DNA of 64,000 bases from Candidatus Fukatsuia endosymbiont of Tuberolachnus salignus (GTDB lineage: Bacteria > Pseudomonadota > Gammaproteobacteria > Enterobacterales > Enterobacteriaceae): assembly GCF_964030845.1 (NCBI RefSeq), contig NZ_OZ034983.1:1-64000 (forward strand), in the 5' to 3' direction. The position numbers and the translations under genes are program-made. The notes beneath the pieces are model-generated. The model was not told where the DNA came from. It ran no database searches and worked only from the letters and a program-made list of their open reading frames with translations. Of the stretch, positions 35,414 to 43,324 are shown in pieces. Each line of letters opens with the position of its first letter. Position 1 is the stretch's first letter.

Positions 35414-36190
35414 TTGTTGTTTTCTTTTTTGTTGATCATGTAATGACCATAGGGTGGTGTATTTATTAAAAGTATATTGTGCATTAACGAAAGCGAGTAA
35501 CAAACCTTGTTTACCATCGAGAAACCCTGCCTGTAATAACCATGTTCGACAAAAAGCGCCGATAGCATGAGCAAAAATGGTGAGATAATGACAGCTTTTG
35601 CCTTGTTGATAACGCTGAACTGCCCAGGCCTCGGCATAACTAAGTTGCTTTCGTTGAAAGGTACAAAAATCGCGACAGGTCAGATGCAGCAGATTACCGT
35701 TGAGAGGTGTTACTTCGGCGGGATCACAATTTAGTGATTCATGCACAGCGTGATCATTATACTGATAGTGTTGACGAGGATATAAACGGGTAACCTGGTC
35801 GGGATACCAACCACCATGGCGCATAAATCGCCCTAAAAAAAGGTTACGTCGGCTACAGCTATAAACTGCGTTGTTATTGGCCGTCGTGAGCACCGTTTCG
35901 ATGGCGATTTTTAATTCGGGGGTCATTCTTTCATCAGCATCGATCATAAAAATATAGTCACTGGTGGCGTATTGCTGTGCTAATTGCCTCTGTTTGCCAA
36001 AACCTTGCCAATCGGTATTTGTATAGACCTTTGCACCATGATGTTGAGCTAAGAGTAGGGTATTATCCTGACTGCCTGAATCGAGCACCACTATCTCATC
36101 GGCCCAAGCAACGGAAAGTAGACAGTCAATCAATAAGGGCGCTTCATTTTTGGTGATCATCACCACAGACAAGCGTTTTTTGGTATTCAT
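35411..36190 (-). CDS. waaE: LPS inner core glucosyltransferase WaaE-like (GT2 family)
   Basis: Probably adds beta-1,4-glucose to the heptose of the lipopolysaccharide inner core, as WaaE does in Klebsiella, Serratia and Yersinia. A GT2 fold is seen from LSVVMITKNEAPLLIDCLLSV, VVLDSGSQDNT and the DXD-like MIDADERM; also FLGRFMRHGGWYPDQVTRLYP and the C-terminal GFLDGKQGLLLAFVNAQYTFNKY. It is 259 residues. An IS5-family element begins immediately before its ATG, so the native promoter and ribosome binding site are gone, and its stop codon is provided by a repeat end. Expression would depend on sequence within the element. Confidence 0.92.
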   Translation of the reverse strand: MNTKKRLSVVMITKNEAPLLIDCLLSVAWADEIVVLDSGSQDNTLLLAQHHGAKVYTNTDWQGFGKQRQLAQQYATSDYIFMIDADERMTPELKIAIETVLTTANNNAVYSCSRRNLFLGRFMRHGGWYPDQVTRLYPRQHYQYNDHAVHESLNCDPAEVTPLNGNLLHLTCRDFCTFQRKQLSYAEAWAVQRYQQGKSCHYLTIFAHAIGAFCRTWLLQAGFLDGKQGLLLAFVNAQYTFNKYTTLWSLHDQQKRKQQ

Positions 36191-36213
36191 TAGACCTCTT
36201 CGGAAACTCTGAT

Positions 36214-36591
36214 TTATCTAATTTCCATGTTATAAGTTGCTGCAATCAGATTAAATCGTAATCCAAAACGTTTTCGCCTGTTTCGATAACGATCTGATAC
36301 GATTTTAAATCGTTTAATCATACCAATGACATTTTCGTTTAATACACGCTGGCTTGATAACTCACGATTGTTGCGTTTATCTTCTTTTGTTAAGGGATTT
36401 TTCTTTGTCTTTTTCTTAGGCAACGCCGAGTTTGAATGGATCTTGCCAAGCCCTTGGTAACCTGTATCTGTCACTGTTTTGATTTCAGGATGTATTCGCA
36501 CGCCAGACTCTTTGAACAACCTAAAATCATGACGCCTCCCATGAGTAAAGCTTGTACAGATGACTGCTTTGCTTTTTTTATCGACGATCAC
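36214..36591 (-). CDS. IS5-family transposase, OrfB part (-1 frame)
   Basis: C-terminal part of the DDE transposase. It carries the second Asp (TDTGYQGLGK) and the Glu (NENVIGMIKRFK) and ends with a basic tail. Made alone it would lack the first Asp. The frame is continuous with OrfA if the ribosome slips back one base at a run of eight A (36643-36650): KQKQFYSGKKKRPTLKTQV then bridges the two. Confidence 0.9.
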   Translation of the reverse strand: MIVDKKSKAVICTSFTHGRRHDFRLFKESGVRIHPEIKTVTDTGYQGLGKIHSNSALPKKKTKKNPLTKEDKRNNRELSSQRVLNENVIGMIKRFKIVSDRYRNRRKRFGLRFNLIAATYNMEIR

Positions 36592-36599
36592 TTGGGTTT

Positions 36600-37037
36600 T
36601 TAAGGTGGGTCGTTTCTTTTTTCCTGAGTAAAACTGCTTTTGTTTTTTTTGGGACGTTCAATCGGCGTTTCTGTGGCATCAATAAGAACGAGCTCATACT
36701 CCCTATCACTTTTTAATAAAGCTTTGCGTCCAGGGAGTGCAAAATCAGGATGCTTTATTAGCGTATTTTCTATCCATTTAATCGTTTCATAGCAGGTGCT
36801 CTCACTCACCCCATCGCTTCGGCTAACATGAAAATAAGTGCGATATTCCCGTAGATACTCAAGGGCCATTAATAAGCGATCTTCTAAACCCAGCTTGGGT
36901 TTCCGACCTCCTTTCCCTTGCTTACATTTATCTGCTTCATTCAATATCTTTATCATCTTTTCAAATGTACTGCGTTTAACTCCGGTTAAGCGCCGAAATT
37001 TTTCCTCTTCCAATACCTTTATTTGTTCATATTTCAT
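36600..37037 (-). CDS. IS5-family transposase, OrfA part
   Basis: N-terminal part with a helix-turn-helix region (RRLTGVKRSTFEKMIKIL, SESTCYETIKWIE) and the first catalytic Asp in LIDATETPIERP. AAGGAG precedes the ATG. It ends out of frame soon after an A8 tract, where a -1 shift joins it to OrfB. Such A-run frameshifting is the normal way two-frame IS5 relatives make the full enzyme, so this copy may be active. Confidence 0.9.
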   Translation of the reverse strand: MKYEQIKVLEEEKFRRLTGVKRSTFEKMIKILNEADKCKQGKGGRKPKLGLEDRLLMALEYLREYRTYFHVSRSDGVSESTCYETIKWIENTLIKHPDFALPGRKALLKSDREYELVLIDATETPIERPKKNKSSFTQEKRNDPP

Positions 37038-37230
37038 GGGGGCTCCTTGTTCAGGAGATTTTTAACAACATTCCTACATGAATGCTATAGCAGGCGCCGT
37101 ATCAGTTGATTATGAAAATCAGAAATAACATATTGATATTAATTAATATTTATTAACAAAAGTGATCACGTTACATGGCGCCTGCTATAGTTTCCGAAGA
37201 GGTCTATTGAATAAACCTTTTCGAACCGAA

Positions 37231-37360
37231 GATTATCCCAATGAATTTCGAGTTACGGCAAGGCGGCAATCAATCGAATCCCAGGAGTGTACAGGTAGTA
37301 CATGACTGGGATGAGTGCGAGCAGCCAACGCCGCCGTAACTTGAAAGGCGAAGGGTATAT
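37231..37360. repeat. Palindromic intergenic repeat
   Basis: Imperfect inverted arms: TCGAGTTACGGC pairs with GCCGTAACTTGA, and an inner pair ATCCCAG...CTGGGAT. From memory, similar palindromic elements occur between genes in Yersinia and Serratia. It may form a long hairpin in RNA. No protein-coding frame is convincing here. Confidence 0.55.
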
Positions 37361-37493
37361 GCTGTGAAGCCGAGGGACGTGGCACTTTGTGAGCGGGAGT
37401 GTACAGATTAACGATAACAACATCAATGATACCACTGGCATTTTGTCTCGGTAAGCCGTATAACGGTGGTTTGTCTTTTTTTCTATTCTTCAT

Positions 37494-37545
37494 TAGACTT
37501 CTTGCATAACTTACTGCGTGGTGTAACTTACTGTTTTGTAAGAAT
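37494..37545. repeat. Repeat family A, internally deleted short copy
   Basis: TAGACTTCTTGCATAACTTA, then after about 20 bases the right end CTGTTTTGTAAGAATTT. Both termini remain but most of the interior is gone. Confidence 0.6.
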
Positions 37546-37575
37546 TTTGTTGATTAAAATTGATAGATGATTATT

Positions 37576-39942
37576 ATGAATGAACCCTTGATACGCATTA
37601 TTGCGAACGAAATACAGGCTCGATCGGAGCAAGTTATCTCCGCTATCGCGTTGCTTGATGAAGGTAATACTGTACCTTTTATTGCGCGCTACCGTAAAGA
37701 AGCGACTGATGGTTTAGATGATAGCCAATTGCGTCAGTTGGAGACCCGTCTTAGCTATTTACGTGAATTAGAAGATCGCCGCCAGATCATCCTGAAATCT
37801 ATTAGTGAACAAGGTAAGCTCACTGATCAACTGGTCACGGCTATTAATGGTTCGATCAGCAAAACTGAGTTGGAAGACTTGTATCTTCCCTACAAACCTA
37901 AACGTCGCACCCGTGGGCAAATCGCTATTGAGGCGGGCTTGGAGCCTCTGGCTGATAGTTTGTGGCATGATCCGCAACAAAACCCCGAGCAACTCGCTAG
38001 TGATTATGTGGATGCTGATAAAGGTGTGGTTGATAGTAAAGCTGCGCTGGAGGGAGCACGTTATATTTTAATGGAGCGTTTTGCCCAAGATGCCCGTTTG
38101 TTGGCAAAAGTGCGGGAATATCTGTGGAAAAATGCACATTTGGTCGCCAAAGTAATAGCCGGTAAGGAACAGGAAGGCGCCAAATTCCGTGATTATTTCG
38201 ATCACCATGAACCTATTGCGGGAGTGCCATCCCACCGTGCGTTGGCAATGTTCCGCGGTCGTAATGAAGGCGTACTGCAACTGGCGTTAGATGCTGATCC
38301 GCAATTTACCACAGATATGGTTGGTCGTACTGTGCAAGAAAGCCAAGGTGAGCGGATCATTACCCATCATTTGGATCTGCGCCTGAATAATGCTCCGGCT
38401 GATGCCTGGCGCAAAACGGTTGTTAACTGGACTTGGCGCATCAAAGTATTGCTCCACCTAGAAACAGAGCTGATGAGTAGGTTACGGGAGCAAGCTGAAG
38501 AGGAAGCTATCAAAGTATTTGCCCGCAATATGCAAGATTTGCTGATGGCAGCGCCTGCCGGCATGCGAACTACTATGGGCCTGGATCCGGGTCTACGTAC
38601 TGGTGTTAAAGTAGCGGTGGTTGATGCCACGGGTAAATTGGTGGCGACCGATACTGTTTATCCGCATACGGGTCAAACAGCAAAAGCCGCTGCCAGCGTA
38701 GCGGCTTTGTGTATCAAACATCAGGTTGACTTAGTCGCCATTGGCAATGGTACCGCTTCGCGCGAGACTGAGCGTTTTTACAATAGGTTGCAAAAAGACC
38801 ACGCGGCGGTGACTGCTCAAAAAGTAATAGTCAGCGAAGCAGGTGCTTCGGTGTATTCAGCATCAGAACTGGCAGCGCTAGAATTCCCCGATCTTGATGT
38901 TGCTATCCGTGGTGCTGTCTCTATTGCCCGTCGTTTGCAGGATCCCTTGGCTGAATTGGTAAAAATCGATCCAAAATCCATCGGTGTCGGTCAGTATCAA
39001 CATGATGTCAGCCAAAGCCAACTGGCGAAAAAACTGGATACTGTAGTAGAAGACTGTGTCAATGCTGTGGGCGTTGATCTGAATACGGCATCGGTACCGC
39101 TCCTGACCCGCGTGGCGGGCCTGAGCAAGATCATGGCACAGAATATTGTCAACTGGCGTAACGAGCATGGTCGCTTTCGTAATCGACAGCAATTGCTGAC
39201 GGTGGCTCGTCTTGGACCTAAAGCGTTTGAGCAGTGTGCAGGTTTTTTACGTATTAATCATGGCGACAATCCGCTCGATGCTTCGACAGTACACCCGGAG
39301 ACGTATCCAGTAGTACAACGTATTTTGACAGTTACTCAACAGATGTTGCCTGATCTAATGGGTAATGCCCGCATCTTGCGTAATCTACATGTTTGCGATT
39401 TTGTCACTGAGCGTTTTGGCGTACCTACTGTTACCGATATTCTGAGGGAACTAGAGAAACCAGGTCGTGATCCGCGCCCTGAGTTTAAAACGGCTACCTT
39501 TACGGAGGGTGTTGAAACCCTTGACGATCTCTATCCTGCGATGATCCTGGAAGGCACTGTTACTAACGTGACTAATTTTGGTGCTTTTGTGGATATTGGC
39601 GTGCATCAAGATGGTTTGGTGCACATTTCCTCATTGGCAGATAAATTTGTTGATGATCCTCATAAAGTGGTCAAAACTGGTGATATTGTCAAAGTCAAGG
39701 TGATGGAAATCGATATACAACGTAAACGCATCGCTTTGACGATGCGTTTGAATGAGCAGCCAGGGGACACGTCCGCCCGTCGTGGTGCCAGCAACGGTGA
39801 CGACAATAAAAATCGCCAGGCTAATCGTAATAATCTACCTGGCAAACATACCACTAAAAATAAAATAGATAACTCAACAACAGGTAACAGCGCCATGAGT
39901 GATGCTCTGGCACTAGCCTTAGGCAAACTCCGTGCACCTTGA
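37576..39942 (+). CDS. tex: Transcription accessory protein Tex
   Basis: A nucleic-acid-binding protein (YhgF in E. coli) linked to transcription and translation quality control. It has an N-terminal helical region (LLDEGNTVPFIARYRKEATDG), a YqgF/RuvC-like domain (GLDPGLRTGVKVAVVDATG), helix-hairpin-helix motifs (GVDLNTASVPLLTRVAGL) and an S1 RNA-binding domain (ILEGTVTNVTNFGAFVDIGVHQDGLVH). It is about 788 residues. The ATG at 37576 is preferred; 37567 is in frame. The C-terminal tail is longer and asparagine-rich compared with E. coli. Confidence 0.97.
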   Translation: MNEPLIRIIANEIQARSEQVISAIALLDEGNTVPFIARYRKEATDGLDDSQLRQLETRLSYLRELEDRRQIILKSISEQGKLTDQLVTAINGSISKTELEDLYLPYKPKRRTRGQIAIEAGLEPLADSLWHDPQQNPEQLASDYVDADKGVVDSKAALEGARYILMERFAQDARLLAKVREYLWKNAHLVAKVIAGKEQEGAKFRDYFDHHEPIAGVPSHRALAMFRGRNEGVLQLALDADPQFTTDMVGRTVQESQGERIITHHLDLRLNNAPADAWRKTVVNWTWRIKVLLHLETELMSRLREQAEEEAIKVFARNMQDLLMAAPAGMRTTMGLDPGLRTGVKVAVVDATGKLVATDTVYPHTGQTAKAAASVAALCIKHQVDLVAIGNGTASRETERFYNRLQKDHAAVTAQKVIVSEAGASVYSASELAALEFPDLDVAIRGAVSIARRLQDPLAELVKIDPKSIGVGQYQHDVSQSQLAKKLDTVVEDCVNAVGVDLNTASVPLLTRVAGLSKIMAQNIVNWRNEHGRFRNRQQLLTVARLGPKAFEQCAGFLRINHGDNPLDASTVHPETYPVVQRILTVTQQMLPDLMGNARILRNLHVCDFVTERFGVPTVTDILRELEKPGRDPRPEFKTATFTEGVETLDDLYPAMILEGTVTNVTNFGAFVDIGVHQDGLVHISSLADKFVDDPHKVVKTGDIVKVKVMEIDIQRKRIALTMRLNEQPGDTSARRGASNGDDNKNRQANRNNLPGKHTTKNKIDNSTTGNSAMSDALALALGKLRAP

Positions 39943-40069
39943 CTCCAGGTTACGAGCCAAGGCTTGGTAGGCAGTAGATTTACCACCAATTAAAAAGGAA
40001 AGACGCCCAGTTTCCCGGAAAGTTATTGTTCGAATTAAACATATTGTCAGATCAGGTTCTGTCTGATGA

Positions 40070-40585
40070 CTATTTAATTACTCGTAATGCTGGGCGTCCT
40101 CCCCCCCGTGGTGGCTCGTCGTCATCGGACGAATTATCATCAATTTTTCTGGGTGTATTATCGCCATTAATCAGTGTTAATTTGTGAGATGCTGTTAAAC
40201 TTTCACTGTTAATACCAGACAGGGTTGCCGCTGCTACTTCTACGTCGGTGTTATATGCGTCTTCTGGCTCGAATTCCGTGCCCACACCATTTTCTTGGGC
40301 ATAGATAGCCAATACTGCTCTTATTGGTATTTTGATATGGCAGGCGATCTGGTTAAAGCTTGCCTGAAAACTCAGTTCGGTATCACCTAATTTTAAATTT
40401 CCTACTGCTGCAGTGCCAATATTCAAAACAATTCGTCCATTATCACTAGCTTGCCCCTGGGGGATCTGTACATGAGGTTGCATGGTATCAACCAGCAGAT
40501 AGGGAGTGAGTTCATTGTCAACCAACCAATCATAAAACGCTCGCAACAAGTAAGGGCGGCGTGGACGCATGCTTGTTATTTTCAT
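40070..40585 (-). CDS. sspB: ClpXP protease specificity-enhancing factor SspB
   Basis: Delivers ssrA-tagged proteins to ClpXP. The N-terminal substrate-binding domain is clear (RPRRPYLLRAFYDWLVDNELTP, VLNIGTAAVGNL, AVLAIYAQENG); a flexible acidic linker and the C-terminal ClpX-binding motif GRPALRVIK follow. It is 171 residues. It lies six bases after sspA, in the sspA-sspB operon. Confidence 0.97.
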   Translation of the reverse strand: MKITSMRPRRPYLLRAFYDWLVDNELTPYLLVDTMQPHVQIPQGQASDNGRIVLNIGTAAVGNLKLGDTELSFQASFNQIACHIKIPIRAVLAIYAQENGVGTEFEPEDAYNTDVEVAAATLSGINSESLTASHKLTLINGDNTPRKIDDNSSDDDEPPRGGGRPALRVIK

Positions 40586-40591
40586 AGCAGG

Positions 40592-41236
40592 TTAACCTTT
40601 TGGACGCATTTCACGTTCAGGTTCAGTGAGTGAGGCCAGAAAGCTTTCACGCTCAAAAACGCGGCTCATGTAGCTTTTTAGTTCTTTAGCACTTTCTTTA
40701 CAGTTTAGTAAATTATCGACTTCCAGTACCTTTAAACGCCATAGCAATGGAGCCAGGAAGCAATCCACCAAGCTGAATTCATGACTCATAAAGTAAGAAA
40801 ATGTTTTGAACGTTGGCGCAATTTCTAATAATGCTTCGCTCAACTGTTGACGTGCCGCCGTTGCTTCCTGGGTATTAGCCTGTTCGATTTTAGTTTGCAA
40901 TGAATACCAGTCATTTTTTATACCGTGCATCAGCAAACGACTTCTGGCACGGGCTATCGGATAAACCGGCATCAGGGGTGGATGCGGATAGCGCTCATCC
41001 AAGTATTCCAGAATGTTAAGGGACGGATATAGTGTTAGGTCTCGTTCTACCAAAGTTGGAACGGTGCAAGAAGGATTGAGATCGCGCAAATCTTGTGGCG
41101 GATTATCGAGGTTGACATCCTCAATTTGAATACCAACACCTTTTTCCGCCAGTACGATACGTACTTGATGGCTAGAAATGTCGGTCGAACCGGAAAACAA
41201 CGTCATCACCGAACGTTTGTTGGCAGCGACAGCCAT
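40592..41236 (-). CDS. sspA: Stringent starvation protein A
   Basis: RNA polymerase-associated protein with a glutathione S-transferase fold; in E. coli it is a global regulator in stationary phase and activates phage P1 late genes. It begins MAVAANKRSVMTLFSGSTD, followed by SHQVRIVLAEKGV, the PHPPLMPVYPIARA loop and FSLVDCFLAPLLWRL. It is 214 residues. The ATG at 41236 has GGAGG upstream, so the longer frame to 41248 is rejected. Confidence 0.97.
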   Translation of the reverse strand: MAVAANKRSVMTLFSGSTDISSHQVRIVLAEKGVGIQIEDVNLDNPPQDLRDLNPSCTVPTLVERDLTLYPSLNILEYLDERYPHPPLMPVYPIARARSRLLMHGIKNDWYSLQTKIEQANTQEATAARQQLSEALLEIAPTFKTFSYFMSHEFSLVDCFLAPLLWRLKVLEVDNLLNCKESAKELKSYMSRVFERESFLASLTEPEREMRPKG

Positions 41237-41344
41237 AAAAACCTCCAAGTTAGTCTAAAAAGGGTGAAAATGAACACACAAACGAACGGTAGTTTACCAG
41301 ATTTTGCTTGTTTTGTGGGGGTGGTAAAATATTTCATTACGACT

Positions 41345-41373
41345 AAAAAACCCGGCATTAAATACCGGGTTTC
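41345..41373 (-). terminator. Rho-independent terminator after rpsI
   Basis: On the minus strand AAACCCGG and CCGGGTTT form an eight-base stem with a nine-base loop, then TTT. It lies 27 bases after the rpsI stop and separates rplM-rpsI from sspAB. Confidence 0.85.
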
Positions 41374-41399
41374 TAGCATCAACTTTATACCGTAAAAAA

Positions 41400-41792
41400 T
41401 TAACGCTTGGAAAACTGTGGGCGACGGCGTGCTTTGCGCAGACCCACTTTTTTACGCTCAACTTGACGTGAATCACGTGTTACGAAGCCGGCGCTACGCA
41501 TTGCACCACGTAGACATTCGTCATATTTCATCAGTGCACGGGTAATGCCATGACGAATAGCCCCCGCTTGACCTGAGATACCACCACCTTTTACCGTGAT
41601 GTATAAGTCAAATTTTTCTTCCATGTCTACAAGTTTCAACGGTTGACGCACCACCATACGAGCTGTTTCGCGACCGAAGTAGTTCTCCAGAGTACGTTGG
41701 TTAATTGAGATCTTACCGCTACCCGGTCTAGCAAAGACGCGGGCGCAAGAAGTTTTGCGACGACCAGTGCCGTAATATTGATTTTCAGCCAT
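41400..41792 (-). CDS. rpsI: 30S ribosomal protein S9
   Basis: Small-subunit protein whose C-terminal tail reaches the P-site tRNA. It is 130 residues as in E. coli, beginning MAENQYYGTGRRKTSCARVF and ending in the invariant basic tail with RRPQFSKR. It follows rplM by 14 bases in the rplM-rpsI operon. Confidence 0.99.
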   Translation of the reverse strand: MAENQYYGTGRRKTSCARVFARPGSGKISINQRTLENYFGRETARMVVRQPLKLVDMEEKFDLYITVKGGGISGQAGAIRHGITRALMKYDECLRGAMRSAGFVTRDSRQVERKKVGLRKARRRPQFSKR

Positions 41793-41806
41793 TACTATAA
41801 TCCCAA

Positions 41807-42592
41807 TTAAATGTTCAGAACTTGCGGTTGTTGTGCCGCGTGTTGGTGCTCGTTACCTGCGTAAACTTTAAGTTTACGGTACATTTCACGACCCAAAGGC
41901 CCTTTCGGTAACATGCCTTTAACCGCGATCTCAATCACTCGCTCAGGGTGGCGGGCAATCATTTCTTCAAAGGTCGCTTGTTTAAGACCACCGACGTAAC
42001 CGGTGTAACGGTAATAAATTTTTTCTTTGCGTTTGTTACCCGTTACCGTAATTTTCTCCGCGTTTAGCACGACAATATAATCGCCAGTATCAACGTGTGG
42101 AGTATATTCCGCTTTATGCTTCCCGCGTAAGCGGTGAGCCAGCTCAGTTGCGAGACGACCCAACGTTTTACCAGCAGCATCAACAACATACCAGTGACGT
42201 TCTAAAATTTCTGGTTTAGCTACCAAACGGCCCAAAATCTCTCCATTCGCATCAACGACAGACCAATCGTGCTTTACAGCTCTTGGGTGTGTGAGGTGAA
42301 TGATGGTTTTATCGTTTTTACTAACAACAGACCAATCATCCTGGTCTGTTGTAGTGCCTGGTTTTGCGATACGAGCCACCGTTTTTCCACTAGAATCAAC
42401 AAAATACCAGTGATAAGACTGTGTAGTGTTGCTGCTTTCATCGACGACACACTCATCGTCAACGTTAGTTGTGTCAACAAAATCATGCTTGTTGCTGACA
42501 GTTCTCCGTTTCACGAGACGACCAAGAGTCTTATTATCTGCACCAACAACATACCAGTTAAGAGTATCTGGCTTAGCTGTAAAAGTTTTCAT
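41807..42592 (-). CDS. rplM: 50S ribosomal protein L13 with N-terminal tandem expansion
   Basis: Early-assembly large-subunit protein. The last 128 residues (from about 134, HWYVVDAAGKTLGRLATELAH onward) are an ordinary L13 with VDTGDYIVVLNAEKI and KGMLPKGPLGREM. The first eight residues, MKTFTAKP, are also the normal start. Between them lie about 119 extra residues composed of degenerate copies of the WYVVDAxGKTLGRL unit, with Trp at 13, 62, 87, 110 and 134. The total is 261 residues against 142 in E. coli. The ATG at 42592 is fixed by the native N-terminus. There is no stop or frameshift, so the expansion is translated unless processed. Confidence 0.95.
   Translation of the reverse strand: MKTFTAKPDTLNWYVVGADNKTLGRLVKRRTVSNKHDFVDTTNVDDECVVDESSNTTQSYHWYFVDSSGKTVARIAKPGTTTDQDDWSVVSKNDKTIIHLTHPRAVKHDWSVVDANGEILGRLVAKPEILERHWYVVDAAGKTLGRLATELAHRLRGKHKAEYTPHVDTGDYIVVLNAEKITVTGNKRKEKIYYRYTGYVGGLKQATFEEMIARHPERVIEIAVKGMLPKGPLGREMYRKLKVYAGNEHQHAAQQPQVLNI
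42143..42577 (-). repeat. Tandem in-gene repeat of rplM, about six units of 23-25 codons
   Basis: Units approximately at residues 6-29, 30-54 (strongly degenerate), 55-78, 79-103, 104-127 and 128-150 (native). Each has the pattern aromatic-x-Val-Val-Asp, Gly/Asn-Lys-Thr, Leu-Gly-Arg-Leu, often ending Lys-Pro. The copies are well diverged at DNA level, so the expansion is not recent. Confidence 0.88.
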
Positions 42593-42701
42593 TAAACACT
42601 TACCCAATTAATAAGTTACATGTTAGTGAACACTCAGATGTGTAAAAATTTGAGGTTCACAGAACTATCTGGTTTAGCAAACTACTGTTACTAATAATCC
42701 A

Positions 42702-42770
42702 AGAGCGTATTCGAAATCTGTTATGCCTGCTGATACACCGTTAGAAATCAACTCAACATACTCATTTACT
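42702..42770. repeat. Repeat family B remnant
   Basis: AGAGCGTATTCGAAATCTGT and about 50 further bases match the B left half; directly followed by an A copy. Confidence 0.55.
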
Positions 42771-42778
42771 CTCTTCAT

Positions 42779-42907
42779 TAGACCTCTTGCATAACCTGCT
42801 GCGTGGTGTGAACTCGGCGTTATGCAATGCTAGCAATCCTTATGTACCTTACTGCGCTCCAGGTGCCTTGACTTCACATAACGAACAACGGTTTTGCAAG
42901 AAGTCTA
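42779..42907. repeat. Repeat family A copy
   Basis: TAGACCTCTTGCATAACC to GGTTTTGCAAGAAGTCTA, about 129 bases with an internal deletion. It lies in the 730-base gap between rplM and zapE. Confidence 0.85.
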
Positions 42908-43146
42908 TTGTATACAGTAACCACGCTATCTCTCCACAGGTTAACACGGTATGACCGGTCACTAAATATTGTACGCTGTGTTTTAATCTTGTTTACATAA
43001 CAAACTACGATTTCGCAAGAGGTTTACTGTAAAGTTTCTGGGAAAAAAACTTTGTTGGCAACACGGGGTCGCGGGATTATAGAGAACTTAACCATAAAGA
43101 TCGAACTGTTTTTTTCTAGATAAGAGCATAAATTGGACACTGACAT
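42908..43146. other. Intergenic region upstream of rplM, no gene seen
   Basis: About 240 bases between two A copies, with no convincing frame. An eroded A end (GATTTCGCAAGAGGTTTA) is present near 43011-43028. Confidence 0.5.
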
Positions 43147-43302
43147 TAGACTTCTTGTAAAACCGTTGTTCGTTATGTGAAGTCAAGGCACCTGGAGCGC
43201 AGTAACGGCACGGTACACAGTACATGAGGATTGCGAGCACCAGGTAACGCAGAATTTGCAGCGAGTATTTGCAAACACATAGTAGGTTTTTCAAGCAGTC
43301 TA
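43147..43302. repeat. Repeat family A, complete copy
   Basis: TAGACTTCTTGTAAAACC to GGTTTTTCAAGCAGTCTA, 156 bases, same internal orientation as the mutM-coaD copy. Ends 23 bases before the zapE stop. Confidence 0.9.
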
Positions 43303-43324
43303 TTGGGTTGGCGGCATCCTGGAT

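Larger units (their letters stand above)
36191..37206. mobile_element. IS5-family insertion sequence, about 1.0 kb
   Basis: Bounded by TAGACCTCTTCGGAAACT and its inverted copy AGTTTCCGAAGAGGTCTA, with a TA at the edges as expected for a TA target. It holds transposase frames A and B on the minus strand. The left end abuts the waaE start codon. Its termini resemble those of repeat family A. Confidence 0.9.

Noticed and set aside
40001..40098. GACGCCCAG and CTGGGCGTC around the tex-sspB junction as a terminator
   Set aside because: The arms are about 80 bases apart and one lies inside sspB; probably chance.
42143..42577. rplM extension as a false long frame upstream of a normal start
   Set aside because: The genuine L13 start peptide MKTFTAKP lies at the far end of the extension and the intervening sequence repeats the L13 motif, so it is a real expansion of the coding region.
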